From Amanita rubescens (taxonomy: Eukaryota; Basidiomycota; Agaricomycetes; Agaricales; Amanitaceae): 64,000 nt of DNA. Of the stretch, positions 12,201 to 22,763 are shown one piece after another. The stretch is taken from NCBI GenBank assembly GCA_015039365.1, contig WION01000014.1, forward strand, positions 672,668-736,667. The letters run 5' to 3'. The position numbers and the translations under genes were made by a program. The number at the start of each line of letters is the position of its first letter. The first letter of the stretch is position 1. The notes below the pieces were generated by a model. That model made no database searches and had not been told where the DNA came from. It saw only the letters and a program-made list of their open reading frames with translations.

Positions 12201-14702
12201 CATCTCGCCTAAAGAACGTTGTACACACTCTGTTCATTATCGCTCTCAAGTATAAGACTTCTTCTAGTCGTCTTATTACTTAGCTTATTCATTCACCTAT
12301 TGTTTGACTTGTCTGTTGGACTTAGTCTACTTTGTCAAGCGCTCATAGCGTGGACACATTGTAGGTGGAGATTGACATGATCATAACAGAAGGGTCTGAC
12401 TGCTGTCGATCAGGAGATGCACCCCTTCGATCCAAACTAGGTGAGCGTCTACGACTCGGAGAACGTCTACGGTTCTCTGGGAGTAAGTTATCTAAATCCA
12501 AATTTTGTGGAGGGCGGTTAGGTTCCTCTTGAGGAATCGCCTCCCAGATCGGACCAAGATCTTCAGTAATTATATCTGCAGTCTTTCCTTTGCGCGGAAA
12601 CCTGTTTTCAAAGAATGTAGCCTGGGAGGATATGACCAGTGTGTTAGTCGACATCATGAACCTATAGCCTTTGGTTCCTGATTCATATCCTACAAAAGTG
12701 CATAAAACAGATTTCTCGGACAGCTTATCCTGGTCTCCGTTGATCAGGGATAAATACCCAGGCTTCACATCCAAATACTCGAAAGTATGATACGTCTGGC
12801 TTTTTATTAAGAAGGTTTTCCAGAGGGGTCTTCCATTTAGTCCGTTTAAGGGGAGTGCGGTTGTACACATGCACAGCTGTTCTGAATGAGAACTCCCACC
12901 AAGATTTCGGACATCCTGCATCTAATCGCATAGCTTCAGCTTTGTCAGTCAAAGTCTGATTCATATGTTCAACGCGACCATTTTGTTGTGGGGTGTAAGG
13001 AGCTGTCTGTTGGTGTTTAATTCCTTTAGATTTAAGGCATTCCTCAAAGGCTTTATTTACAAATTCCCCCCCTCGATCAGAACAGAGGTGAGAAATAGGT
13101 TGTTTAGGATCTACAAACTCATTATACCATCCGGTAAAATATTCTAGAGTTTGATCTTTGGTTTTAAGTAAACCAATCCACGTATACAAGGTGAAATCGT
13201 CAATGATGACACCAATATATTTGTATTTGTGGTAAGATATGGCCGGTATGGTCATAAGATCCATATGGAGTAACTCGAAGGGACAAGTAGCTCTCTTCGA
13301 AGACAGTTTATAAGGTTTTGCCTTCATTTTGCCTTTTAGACAACCTTCACAATGTAATTTTCCTTCTGGAAGTGTAACTTCTTTCCATCCATTGACATTC
13401 AATGGTATCTTCGAAAAGACTTCATTGGATGGATGACCAAAACGTTTATGCCAGGTCTTGTAGTCCAATAGTTTTTCTATAGACTCTGTGTTTGGTTTCT
13501 TTGTCGGTCTTCCAAGAATTAATTTAGAATTCCTGTTGGCTAAGCCAGGACCGGAAACCAATGTAGGATTCATTATAATAATCCTACCTCGAGTGTAAAC
13601 TAATGTATGATCGGGCATAAGATAATGTCCTTCAATACACGTTCTACCTGAGTCTGTAAAGGAAAAGACTACCATCTTTTCATCTTGTTTACAAGTTAAT
13701 CCTTGTCGGATCAATCTGCCATTTGAAATCAAGCATGCAGTTGCCCGTGGCATATAGAGTACAGGAAAGAGCTTTACGAGTGTTGTTTCCCCTGTGGATA
13801 ACTTGTGTTCAAGAATAACTGTGCCAAGTCCCTCAAGACGGTCTAAACCATTAGCAGTTTTAACACTGTGGTTTTCGTTTGCAGGAAATTCTCTGTATTC
13901 AGAGAAATCTTTCCTACTAAAGGTAAAGTGATCAGATGCACTGGAGTCACACATCCATAGTGTATCTACAGTACGCTTCTCAACACATTCCGGACAGGGA
14001 CATGTTGGATGTACTTTATCTTTAAATTTTCTTTTATTGACCGCTAAACATGTAAAAGGTTTCTTAAACATGTTACCAATATTATATGATCGTTCGATCA
14101 TATTGGCATTATAAATGGCTGTGTCACACAACTTATCTCTTACGAGGCAGTTTTCGTCTAAATTTTCTTTATAATTTATACTATCATATAGTACAGATTG
14201 TTCAAAGAAGGAATTTATAGTACAACGATGATGTCCCAATTTAGGGAACACCATTTTCATTGCTGCCTCTATAAAGAGAAAGTTAACCATTTCCAGCTTC
14301 TTAATGGTTTCATACCATTGTTCGCCGTTATCTTCATAGTAATAATTATCGTAATATAGTTCAGCTTCCTGATCTATATCCATATTTTTGTAATCGATAT
14401 CGTCTGACGATATCCCCATTCCTCGGTTCGATTTATAGGACTCAAAGTCCTGTTCGGCCTTTTCTTTGCCTTTTTTGCTAGAGCCGGCAACTGGCTCGGT
14501 GATGTCTGGCATAAGGCCCAATACAGGCGACGGTATGTGCAGAACCCATAGTATGTTCTGCGGCTTTGGCAGCCTTCTTTTCGGCTGCATCTGCCTTTCG
14601 GCGTTCTCGGTTCCTTTCCCAGTTAGGACCACATGTTTGGCCCTCAACTTTTCCCAGCCAATTTTGATTTGCCGGAGGAGCAGTAGGAGCCGGTGTTTGA
14701 GC
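9215..14702 (-). pseudogene. Copia-1 copy B pol: protease, integrase, RT, RNase H (decayed)
   Basis: Read from 14,702 leftwards after the hAT-A2 insertion. The protease near 13,950 reads WMCDSSASDHF; the catalytic Gly of DSG has become Ser. The zinc motif HKRFGH..CEGC follows, then integrase (HMDLM, CSDRGGEF, PQQNGRVEH). A solo LTR interrupts the linker at 11,862-12,388 and the frame joins again beyond it. Two TGA stops lie near 11,206-11,226. RT has FLYGDLDEDIYMAQPEGF, but its active site reads YVND instead of YVDD (near 10,395). RNase H (YADADWAADRNTRRS, SSTEAEYISLSDA) runs into a frame break near 9655. The final piece ends at 9215. These defects show that copy B cannot supply its own enzymes. 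Confidence 0.85.
11862..12388 (+). repeat. Solo LTR (gypsy-like) in copia-1 copy B
   Basis: It begins TGTTACAAACAC and ends CATAACA, with a perfect 5-bp duplication GAAGG at 11857-11861 and 12389-12393. A TATATAAG box lies near 12,122. Removing it restores the copia frame (SDPSDDSND). Its ends resemble the gypsy LTR (TGTTAC..TAACA), but the body differs. Confidence 0.85.
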
Positions 14703-14939
14703 TAGTGATTCAAGGTCCGGTCCAGTCCGGTTTTTTTTCCTTTTTTGGAAAGACCAAAACCGGACCAGTCTCAGGGTGTCCCTGATATCGAAAAGACCGG
14801 AACCGGACCGCTTAAGACCGCAAGACCGGTTAAGACTGGTCCAGGACTGGTCCTGATCTGGACCAGTCCTTACATTAGTTTCTATGTCCCTATGTCTCCC
14901 ATACAACAATTTAAAACTACAAAACTTCAATATGTTCCT

Positions 14940-15317
14940 AACCCTCACCCTCTCACACCCTCTCACACCCAGCTGCACTCAGATGAGCCACATAAAACCA
15001 TTTTTGATGATGCCAGGAGACTGCCAAACATTGCCAAAGAGATTGCCAAAGAGATCACCAAAGAGAGAATGAAGCCCAGTGTTGCTGACCCTCACCCTCC
15101 CACTGCTCAGCTTGTCCCATTAGACCCCACTCCACCCCCTCACATCATCTCACACCCAGTTGCACTCCAGATAAGCCACATTAAACCATTTTTAATGATG
15201 CCAGGAGACTGCCAAACATTGCCAAAGAGATTGCCAAAGAGATCACCAAAGAGAGAATGAAGCCCAGTGTTGCTGACCCTCACCCTCCCACTGTTCAACT
15301 ATGTTCCATTGGATGTA
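14940..15317. repeat. Tandem duplication (about 187-bp period) inside hAT-A2
   Basis: Two consecutive copies share the run from GAGCCACAT through CCAAAGAGATTGCCAAAGAG to CCCAGTGTTGCTGACC. The second starts near 15,130. They differ at several sites, so the duplication is old. An internal triplet of CCAAAGAGAT-like units gives the short peptide repeat PKRLPKRSPKR, which I do not consider coding. Confidence 0.7.
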
Positions 15318-15678
15318 CTAGAGCATACCTAGATTAGTTAATTTCAGAATACCTTACCTGGAGTGTTGCAACAACAGATGATTTCAAAATCCACATGTTA
15401 TATATAACTTTTGACAAACTTTACTACTGTGAACTCAAATCTCAACTGTTTTTTATGTTTCAATACTCAAAAAAAAGCTAAAATATAGGAGAACATGACT
15501 GTGTTGGTCACATGTGACAATTAGTGGTCTAGGACTGGTCTAGACCGGTCTTTTGCGGTTTTTTTGATTTTAAAAATTTAAAAAGACCGGAACCGGACTG
15601 CCCTTGGACCTCCTAAGACCTGAGACTGCAGTCCGGTTCAAATCGGTCCTGGTCCGGTCCAGTTCCGGTCTTTTTCGG

Positions 15679-16082
15679 TGACGAAAGGGAAACGCCCAGT
15701 AGTGCAGCGTCGAGGAGTTAAAGCGATAGCTTACCCGATGTGTACAGTAGCTGACCACTCAGCTGAGAAGATGGTGGTAGGAGGTTAAGAGAGCTTGTTC
15801 CTATTCTACGGTACATGGCAGGTTTATATACTGTCTGTGTCCTAATAGGTAACAACATAGGTAAATATATGTAACTACATATGTCATACTCATATATGGA
15901 AATATGGAGCTGCGCTGATGTCATGCGCAGCTATGGTGTCATATGGCGCCATCCGCAGTGAGGATGACGCAAGCGTACTAGAACCTTCTACAAGGTTCTA
16001 TCTATATATATCCTAATCTGCTTAGTAAGCAGATAAGATAAGATCTCCTTGTTATCTTAGATTAGATAAGATAACTTCGTCA
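15679..16082 (-). repeat. Copia-2 3' LTR
   Basis: 404 bp, TGACGAAAGG..CTTCGTCA on the plus strand. It is identical to the other LTR except for one base. Confidence 0.95.
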
Positions 16083-16097
16083 CACCCCCTCGCTAAG

Positions 16098-19000
16098 TCA
16101 TCCCAGAATATTTATCCGCCATTTCTTCTTAATGAATTCTACTAGGAATTTGTTTTCATCCATTAATGTCTCTAAAAGATTCCACGAGTCTAACATATCA
16201 ATGTCTTCTCGTTTAAAGGATCTTTTGATCTTTGACTGCCTTATAGGTTCGTATATCTTCATAATACAATCTCTAACTGGTTTTGGCAGAAGATCTTCTT
16301 TTCTATTCATGAACGTATCCTTTGGTACTTTCGGATCAAGCATATCACGAATGAAATTTTGTCGCTTGTTCGTATACATGAATGTTGCTTCGACTCCATT
16401 TAACCCTTCGGCTGAAAGGTGTATCCAGTGACTTGCACTATGCATTTTGATAGTGGGATATGGAGTAACATTAACGGTTATTCCTAATTCATTTATAAAG
16501 AACTGAATTTTCTCTCTATTCAAGTTCTTAGTCATTAAGTCCGCTATTTGTTGATTGGTGGGAACGTAATAAAGATTGATCTCTTTTTGTTCAACATGTT
16601 CTCTAATGTAATGATAGCGAATAGAAATGTGTTTTGATTTGTGCTGTTGTGCAGGGTTTGATGCCAGAAATATCGCACCCTGATTGTCGCAAAGAAGGTC
16701 AATGCCGCCCAAGGGGAAACCTAATTCTTGGTATAGGTTTAGCACCCACATAATTTGACGTGAGGCGTCGGACATTGCCATGTATTCAGCTTCCGTTGAT
16801 GACAACGCAACTGTTTTCTGTTTTCGAGAAACCCAACAAACTGCACCCCCTGCCAAAGTTAAGGCATAGCCTGTAACCGAGACTCTAGTCTCTCTGTCAG
16901 ACGCCCAATCTGCGTCTGCATAGGCAACGAAGCCTTTCTTATTTCTGGAATAGGTAATTCGTGTGTCAAGGGTGTGCGCTATATATTTTACTATATAAAG
17001 CGCCCTTTGGATGTGGTCGTAAGATGGATTAACAGAAAATTGCGACATTAAAATGACAGCATAAGCAATATCAGGCCTAGTTCCTAAGGCGAGATACAAT
17101 AATGATCCAATTATTTGTTGATAATAGGATCTATCTTCGGAGGATGCTTCAGAGGTGTTTTTAGCAGGTACATATCCTGCAGGTAAAGGAGTTGACACCG
17201 GCTTGCAATTTAACAAGCCAAAGCGTTCAACGACTGTCTTTGCATAGGCAGCTTGATCTATTACAAGCGTACCAATCGCTTGGTCGTAATTGATTCTGAT
17301 GCCCAAGTATTCTTTGACTTTTCCTAGGTCACGACATTCCCACATTTTCATAAACTCCTTTTTGATATATGAAATTGTTTCGGTTTTGTCTCCTATGAAA
17401 AGTATATCGTCCACATATATTACACATATGGTAATATCTTTATCTGTGGTTCTGACATATATGCCAGAGTCGGCTAAGCATCGTTTAAATCCTAGGGACT
17501 TCAAGGATTTGTCTGCTTGTTTATTCCAAGCGTACGATGCTTGTTTTAAGCCATAAATAGCTTTCTTAAGTTTATATACTTTAGATTCTTGTCCTTTAAT
17601 GATGAAACCTTCTGGTTGTTGCATATATATTTCCTCGTCTAAGTCGCCATAGAGGAAAGCAGTTTTAACGTCAAGTGCTTCAATATCCCAATTTTCTAAA
17701 GCACTTGTTGCCAGAAGAAGTCTAATGGTTTCATATCTCGCTACCGGCGAGAATGTTTCATCATAATCCAATCCCGGGCATTGGCTAAAGCCTTTGGCGA
17801 CAAGTCGTGCCTTTTTATGGCCATCCGACTTAATATCATAAACCCAACGACACTTTATTGGGTTACGCCCTTTTGGTAATTCCATTAATTCCCATATATC
17901 TCTATTCTGAAGAGATTTGAACTCGTCTTCCATAGCAGTTCGCCACTGCTTATATAGATCAATATTTTCACCTTTGATCTTATATATATCCCTATATTGA
18001 TACGTTCGAATTTCTTCTCTTGGTATCATATTCACGAGTAAGAAATGCATGAAGTCATTTCCACACTCTTTGATCATCCTAGCCATCGTTGCCTTGGGAT
18101 CTATATCCATAGATCTTGAGGGTGGTGTTTTAGCAGTTGGATTGAAACGTGCAGCCGCATCCTTATTTGGGATACGACCACCAAAGTCATTCTCGTAATT
18201 GTCAATCTGATATTTAATCAGATCTCTTTGTCTGAGAATTTCTTTTTCTATTTCAACTGCTTTCTTTTCACCATACGCATTGTCTTTACGTATAATTGGC
18301 TTGGGAACACGATTAGATCTCCGGGGAACTACTGCCGGTGGGGGTACCACTGGAGTGGGTTCATTTAGCCTCTGTTTACTACGAGGTCTATGAGATCTAT
18401 CTAAAGATTTGGATCTTTCTCTACGTTTTCCCATGGCTTTGGATGATGGTTTAATCGTTTCAGGGATATAATCTGCTGGATTTATAGGCTTTTGAACGGT
18501 TGATCGTTTGCCAAATTCTTCTCTAACTTTATTAAAAGTTAGATCTGGCATCGGAATTTGTTCATCAATCTCCTTTTTAAATTCAGGGATTGATTTACGA
18601 TCTTTACTAATTCGTTCAAGATTCCTATCTGGTGCGAATCTTTCTGCAAGTCTTCTTCTAATATCTAAGACTTGTTCTCTAGTATTCGTACGTGGTGGAC
18701 TTCTGTCAGGGTTAAATCTTTTTAGGATTTCATCCGCATTGCGTTTACGAATTTCTATATTCATGTGCCTGTCACGAAGTCCACTGTTTTGTTCCAGCAG
18801 GCGAGTTCTTTCTCCTGCTTCAAGGTCCTCTAGTTCATCGTCAATGTTCCTCATGGTTTCTTGGAATCTCCTTCTAAGATCATCCATGGTGGAACCTTTT
18901 CTGATATCAGGACTATCCGGTTTATCAGCTTCATCCGGTGTTGGACTACGAGATTTTAATCCCCAAGACGGAGTTTTAAGGCCATCTGATAGGGGTGATA

Positions 19001-22000
19001 AAGATTCTCGTTTTACTGATGCCAGTTTATCGCCCGAGTGACCGGAGCTGGAGCTTGAGTCGCTTTCAGGATCTCCTCCCTCTACAGAGTCAGCTGGTAG
19101 AGGAGATTGTGTGCGCCTGCGACCAAGTTGTCTTCCCCTAACAGGGGAAGGGGATGGAATACCATTATTAGTGTCTCGATTATCGAGAAGGATTGGTGCA
19201 AGATCTTTAGTAATAATAATATCACTTTTTCCTTTACGAGGAAATCTGTCTTCAAAGAATGTGGCTTGGGCGGATATGACTAGTGCATTATTGGAATCCA
19301 TAAATTTATATGCTTTTGATCCTAGTTCATACCCGACAAAGGTCATAAGTTCTGATTTTGGAGATAGTTTATCAGAACGTTTTTCAACTGGGATAAAAAC
19401 CCAAGCTTCACATCCGAATACTTTAAAGTATTGAACGTCAGGAAGGGAACTATATAAAAGTTCCCAAGGCGTTTTCCAGTTGCCACGCACAATTGGGGTT
19501 CTATTGTATACGTGTACAGCTGTTTCGATTGAAAATTCCCACCATGATCTCGGTATACATGCATCGAGCCGCATAGCTTCAGACTTATCGTTTAAAGTCT
19601 GAATCATCCGTTCAGCTCGTCCATTTTGCTGATGTATATGAGGTGCCGATGTTTGGTGTTGAATGCCATTTTTGTCAAGGAAATCTTTAAAGGCTTTATT
19701 TACGAATTCCCCCCCTCGATCGGAACGGAGGTAGAGTATTCGTTTGTTAAGTGCAGAAACTTTCGTGAACCATCGCTGGAACACTTCAGCTGTATCTGAC
19801 TTGTGTTTAAGGAATCCGATCCATACATACGATGAATAATCATCGACCACAACAAGTATATACTTGTATTTGTGATAAGATTGAGTTGGAAACTCTTTTA
19901 AATCCATGTGGATCATTTCAAGTGGACGTGATGCCCGCTTTTTAGATTCCTTGTAAGTTTTTGCCTTCATTTTTCCTTTTAAGCATCCTTCACATCGAAG
20001 ATTTGGGGATGGTTTGGGAAGATCGCCTTTTTCAAACCCTTTTACATGTCCATTTAAATGTTGGAACACGTCTTTACTAGGGTGACCTAGACGTTTATGC
20101 CATATATCGTACGTTGATACGCTTTCATTTACTGTATAAGTTTCAACAGGTGGAGCTTTATCAACATGTGTATATGTATTGACAGATTCTCTTTCAAAGA
20201 ATGGTGGCACTTTGTGGACGTTTTTATGAATAATACGTCCTGTGCATAAAGTTAATGTATCTTGATTGCGATAACTTGCTTCAAGATATATTTCCTTTTT
20301 ACCATCTTTATAGGAAAAGGTGATCCGTTGATCGTCTTGTGATGCCAGTAACCCTTGCTTACACAACATGCCGTTCGAAACAAGTCGTATGTTAAGACGT
20401 GGCATGTATAACACGGGGTACAGTTTCACAAGGTGGCTTGTTCCATTAGATAATTTATGAATAAAAATAACAGTGCCTTGTCCAATTAGATCGGATGTGC
20501 CATCTGCTGTTTTTACCAGTTTCACTTTATCAAAAGGTTTATAATCTGAAAAATCGTTCAGATTAAAGGTAAAATGCTCAGATGCACCAGAGTCACACAT
20601 CCATAGTGTTTCTCCAGTCCGTTCTGTACAACAGGAAGGACATTTGCAATTGTCCGTTCTACCAGCACATATTATGTGCTGATGTTGATTTCCCGTTGTA
20701 TGCATTGGATAGGCGATATGAATCTTATTTTTATAGTTTGGACTTATAGGGCTAACTCTCATAGGGACGTTTTTAGATTTACATGAATTTTTATTACATT
20801 CCATGTTATATACAATTACAGAATCTGAGATTGTTTTACATACGTCCACTGAATAAGAGTTAGCCCAATCCGCACTAAAATAAGATTTTACCCACTCGTC
20901 GTTATAGTAATCATCATATGTAGAATCATCATAATTCTTCATATCATAATCGTCGAAAGCCGTGAAGTTATCATTCGGCTGATCATCATATGCCCCTTCT
21001 ATAAGGGGTTCTTCTTGCATGGGAGTAACTTCTTCTATTCTCCCAGTGGACGATCCTTGTACGAATGGTACAATGGAATGGTGGCCAAGAATGGCCGGTG
21101 CAGCAGTATACTGAGTTTGGTTTTGCCCAGTATAGGTCATGCCAGTGGTTACTTGATGAGCGTCAGCTCGTGCTGCCGCTCGGTTTGCCTTCGCAGTTTG
21201 GCGAAGTTGCCTATTACGTTGCCAGTTACGGCCACGTGTTTGATTGGTCATTTGACCCTGCCACTGCTGCTGTTGCTCCGGTAACCTCGGAGCGTTACCA
21301 GCTCCCATTGCTGGTTGCTGATTTTGTGGTGTGTATGGTTGGAAACCACCACAACCACGTCCACGGCCACGGAATCCTCCGCGGCCTCGTCCACATCCTC
21401 GCCCACGACCTTGCCAGGGTGCCTGTCCACCAATTCTTTGTTGCAGGTCACCCCGCGCCATTTGTGCAGTCGTATGTGCGACACTTGAGTGTCGCCTTCT
21501 CCATTCTTCCCTAATCTGAATTGCAACGTGCTGGACTGTTAGGCCAGCTGCCGGTGCAGTTGCCAAAATGGCTCCTACAAAATTGTCCCAACGATGTGGA
21601 ACTCCGCGGACAATTATCATCGCTTTTTGTTCTTCGGGTAGCGAGAAACCCTGTCCACCTAATCGCTCAAATTTGGCGATTATCTCATTAAGGGACTGTT
21701 CAGGGTCCCTTCTTTCATCAAGCTTCCAATCCAGGGCAGCCTGGAATTCGTTGAAGGTACCGGTTCGGCCGGTATCTCCGTATCTCTGTCGCAAGGCGAC
21801 CCAAAGGACCCTTGCATTGAGGTAAGACCCTGTGTCGTATATCTCCGCGATAGAATCGCTCAAACGGAGCATAATCGAACCCAGGGCTTTCTCGTTATCA
21901 GAGAGCCACTCTAAATATGTGTCTCTCTGATCTAGTAAAGCTTGGATGTTTGCCGGTATTGGGGCCGGCAGTGGAGCTTCACCGGCTGCTGCAGGCAATA

Positions 22001-22193
22001 CAGCATCGAAGCCATGATCTTCTAGTGTTGCCTGCTCGGTGGCGTTTAGATCTAGGGGTTGGATAAAGGAATCTCTCATGTATTTATAGATTCCTTTTAC
22101 TTGTAAGTAGGCCGTCATTTTGCGAGCCCACAAGCGGTAATTGTCTCCCTTAAGTAAGGGGACAGTGGAGAGTGATGCTGAATCTTCGGACAT
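16098..22193 (-). CDS. Copia-2 Gag-Pol polyprotein (2031 aa, intact)
   Basis: A single open frame from ATG at 22191-22193. Residues 1-330 are a Gag of the UBN2-like copia type ending in an Arg/Gly-rich stretch rather than a CCHC knuckle. The aspartic protease motif WMCDSGASEHF is near residue 534. A gag-pre-integrase zinc motif (HKRLGH, CEGC) comes next. Integrase follows with HMDLKEF, LRSDRGGEF (near 824) and HQQNGRAERM as its D,D,E residues. A charged, Ser/Pro-rich linker of some 350 residues precedes RT, which has FLYGDLDEEIYMQQPEGF and the YVDD active site near 1594. RNase H (VAYADADWASD, SSTEAEYMAMSDA, CDNQGAIFLA) follows, then a C-terminal tail of about 100 residues. Gag and Pol share one frame, as usual in copia elements, so their ratio must be set by processing or splicing. 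All catalytic residues are present. Confidence 0.95.
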   Translation of the reverse strand: MSEDSASLSTVPLLKGDNYRLWARKMTAYLQVKGIYKYMRDSFIQPLDLNATEQATLEDHGFDAVLPAAAGEAPLPAPIPANIQALLDQRDTYLEWLSDNEKALGSIMLRLSDSIAEIYDTGSYLNARVLWVALRQRYGDTGRTGTFNEFQAALDWKLDERRDPEQSLNEIIAKFERLGGQGFSLPEEQKAMIIVRGVPHRWDNFVGAILATAPAAGLTVQHVAIQIREEWRRRHSSVAHTTAQMARGDLQQRIGGQAPWQGRGRGCGRGRGGFRGRGRGCGGFQPYTPQNQQPAMGAGNAPRLPEQQQQWQGQMTNQTRGRNWQRNRQLRQTAKANRAAARADAHQVTTGMTYTGQNQTQYTAAPAILGHHSIVPFVQGSSTGRIEEVTPMQEEPLIEGAYDDQPNDNFTAFDDYDMKNYDDSTYDDYYNDEWVKSYFSADWANSYSVDVCKTISDSVIVYNMECNKNSCKSKNVPMRVSPISPNYKNKIHIAYPMHTTGNQHQHIICAGRTDNCKCPSCCTERTGETLWMCDSGASEHFTFNLNDFSDYKPFDKVKLVKTADGTSDLIGQGTVIFIHKLSNGTSHLVKLYPVLYMPRLNIRLVSNGMLCKQGLLASQDDQRITFSYKDGKKEIYLEASYRNQDTLTLCTGRIIHKNVHKVPPFFERESVNTYTHVDKAPPVETYTVNESVSTYDIWHKRLGHPSKDVFQHLNGHVKGFEKGDLPKPSPNLRCEGCLKGKMKAKTYKESKKRASRPLEMIHMDLKEFPTQSYHKYKYILVVVDDYSSYVWIGFLKHKSDTAEVFQRWFTKVSALNKRILYLRSDRGGEFVNKAFKDFLDKNGIQHQTSAPHIHQQNGRAERMIQTLNDKSEAMRLDACIPRSWWEFSIETAVHVYNRTPIVRGNWKTPWELLYSSLPDVQYFKVFGCEAWVFIPVEKRSDKLSPKSELMTFVGYELGSKAYKFMDSNNALVISAQATFFEDRFPRKGKSDIIITKDLAPILLDNRDTNNGIPSPSPVRGRQLGRRRTQSPLPADSVEGGDPESDSSSSSGHSGDKLASVKRESLSPLSDGLKTPSWGLKSRSPTPDEADKPDSPDIRKGSTMDDLRRRFQETMRNIDDELEDLEAGERTRLLEQNSGLRDRHMNIEIRKRNADEILKRFNPDRSPPRTNTREQVLDIRRRLAERFAPDRNLERISKDRKSIPEFKKEIDEQIPMPDLTFNKVREEFGKRSTVQKPINPADYIPETIKPSSKAMGKRRERSKSLDRSHRPRSKQRLNEPTPVVPPPAVVPRRSNRVPKPIIRKDNAYGEKKAVEIEKEILRQRDLIKYQIDNYENDFGGRIPNKDAAARFNPTAKTPPSRSMDIDPKATMARMIKECGNDFMHFLLVNMIPREEIRTYQYRDIYKIKGENIDLYKQWRTAMEDEFKSLQNRDIWELMELPKGRNPIKCRWVYDIKSDGHKKARLVAKGFSQCPGLDYDETFSPVARYETIRLLLATSALENWDIEALDVKTAFLYGDLDEEIYMQQPEGFIIKGQESKVYKLKKAIYGLKQASYAWNKQADKSLKSLGFKRCLADSGIYVRTTDKDITICVIYVDDILFIGDKTETISYIKKEFMKMWECRDLGKVKEYLGIRINYDQAIGTLVIDQAAYAKTVVERFGLLNCKPVSTPLPAGYVPAKNTSEASSEDRSYYQQIIGSLLYLALGTRPDIAYAVILMSQFSVNPSYDHIQRALYIVKYIAHTLDTRITYSRNKKGFVAYADADWASDRETRVSVTGYALTLAGGAVCWVSRKQKTVALSSTEAEYMAMSDASRQIMWVLNLYQELGFPLGGIDLLCDNQGAIFLASNPAQQHKSKHISIRYHYIREHVEQKEINLYYVPTNQQIADLMTKNLNREKIQFFINELGITVNVTPYPTIKMHSASHWIHLSAEGLNGVEATFMYTNKRQNFIRDMLDPKVPKDTFMNRKEDLLPKPVRDCIMKIYEPIRQSKIKRSFKREDIDMLDSWNLLETLMDENKFLVEFIKKKWRINILG

Positions 22194-22199
22194 CTTTCT

Positions 22200-22763
22200 T
22201 TAGATGACAAAGATTGAGAGTGATGCGAGGAGAGCGGCAAGAAAGATTTGTAAAAAGGTTCTTTGGAACCTTTGTCAGATGATGATTTGGTTTTGTTCAG
22301 CTAATGAGCTGAACGAACTTGAACTGTGTTGCGAGAAAGGTTCTACCTCGCTATAATCAGGTCCTCGATCTTCGATTAAAGATCTTCGGAACTGGATTTC
22401 GTCGGTTAATGTGAAACCGGATCGAAATGTGTCAGTTTCAAGTCTGTACTGACGATTTATCAGCGAGGTATGGACACCTGCTGAATGACGAGCTGTTCCT
22501 GGTAAATATACAGGAAGTGGAGTATCTGCTCTTGGGACGTAATAATCGTTTGGATCACGATCTAATTCGTCCTCGGATGATGAAGCAGATGGGTATGTAG
22601 GTACTATCCGGTTAACTGGCCGGGTAGTAATTCGAGCTGAACTGCTTGCAAAATTTGCAGTTAGCGATTCAAGTTCACTGTCGGATGATGAACTTGGGAA
22701 TAGGTTATTTAACCTATTTAAGTCTTCTGCTAATCTATTATATCTTCTAGCTCGACGGCTCAT
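22200..22763 (-). CDS. Copia-2 ORF0: upstream ORF with membrane tail behind an in-frame TGA
   Basis: ATG at 22761-22763 opens 162 codons (MSRRARRYNRLAEDLNRL..) to TGA at 22275-22277. The same frame then continues 24 codons to TAA at 22200-22202, six nucleotides before the gag ATG. The part after the TGA holds a hydrophobic segment FLQIFLAALLASLSIFVI. The body is Ser/acidic rich and contains DTPLPVYLPG and FTLTDEIQFRRSLIE, which match STPLPVYEAEG and HTLQDEIIHRR in copia-1 ORF0. Length (about 187 codons), tail and position are thus shared by two diverged families. It could be a tail-anchored membrane protein; the TGA could be a lesion (CGA to TGA) or a readthrough site. The function is unknown. 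Confidence 0.6.

Noticed and set aside
18508..19041. Antisense frames opposite copia-2 gag-pol
   Set aside because: They mirror the polyprotein codons, have no domains, and are expected by chance on the other strand of a long ORF.
22200..22763. ORF0 as a retroviral envelope protein
   Set aside because: It has no signal peptide, no cleavage site or fusion peptide and lies before gag; a tail-anchored protein fits better.
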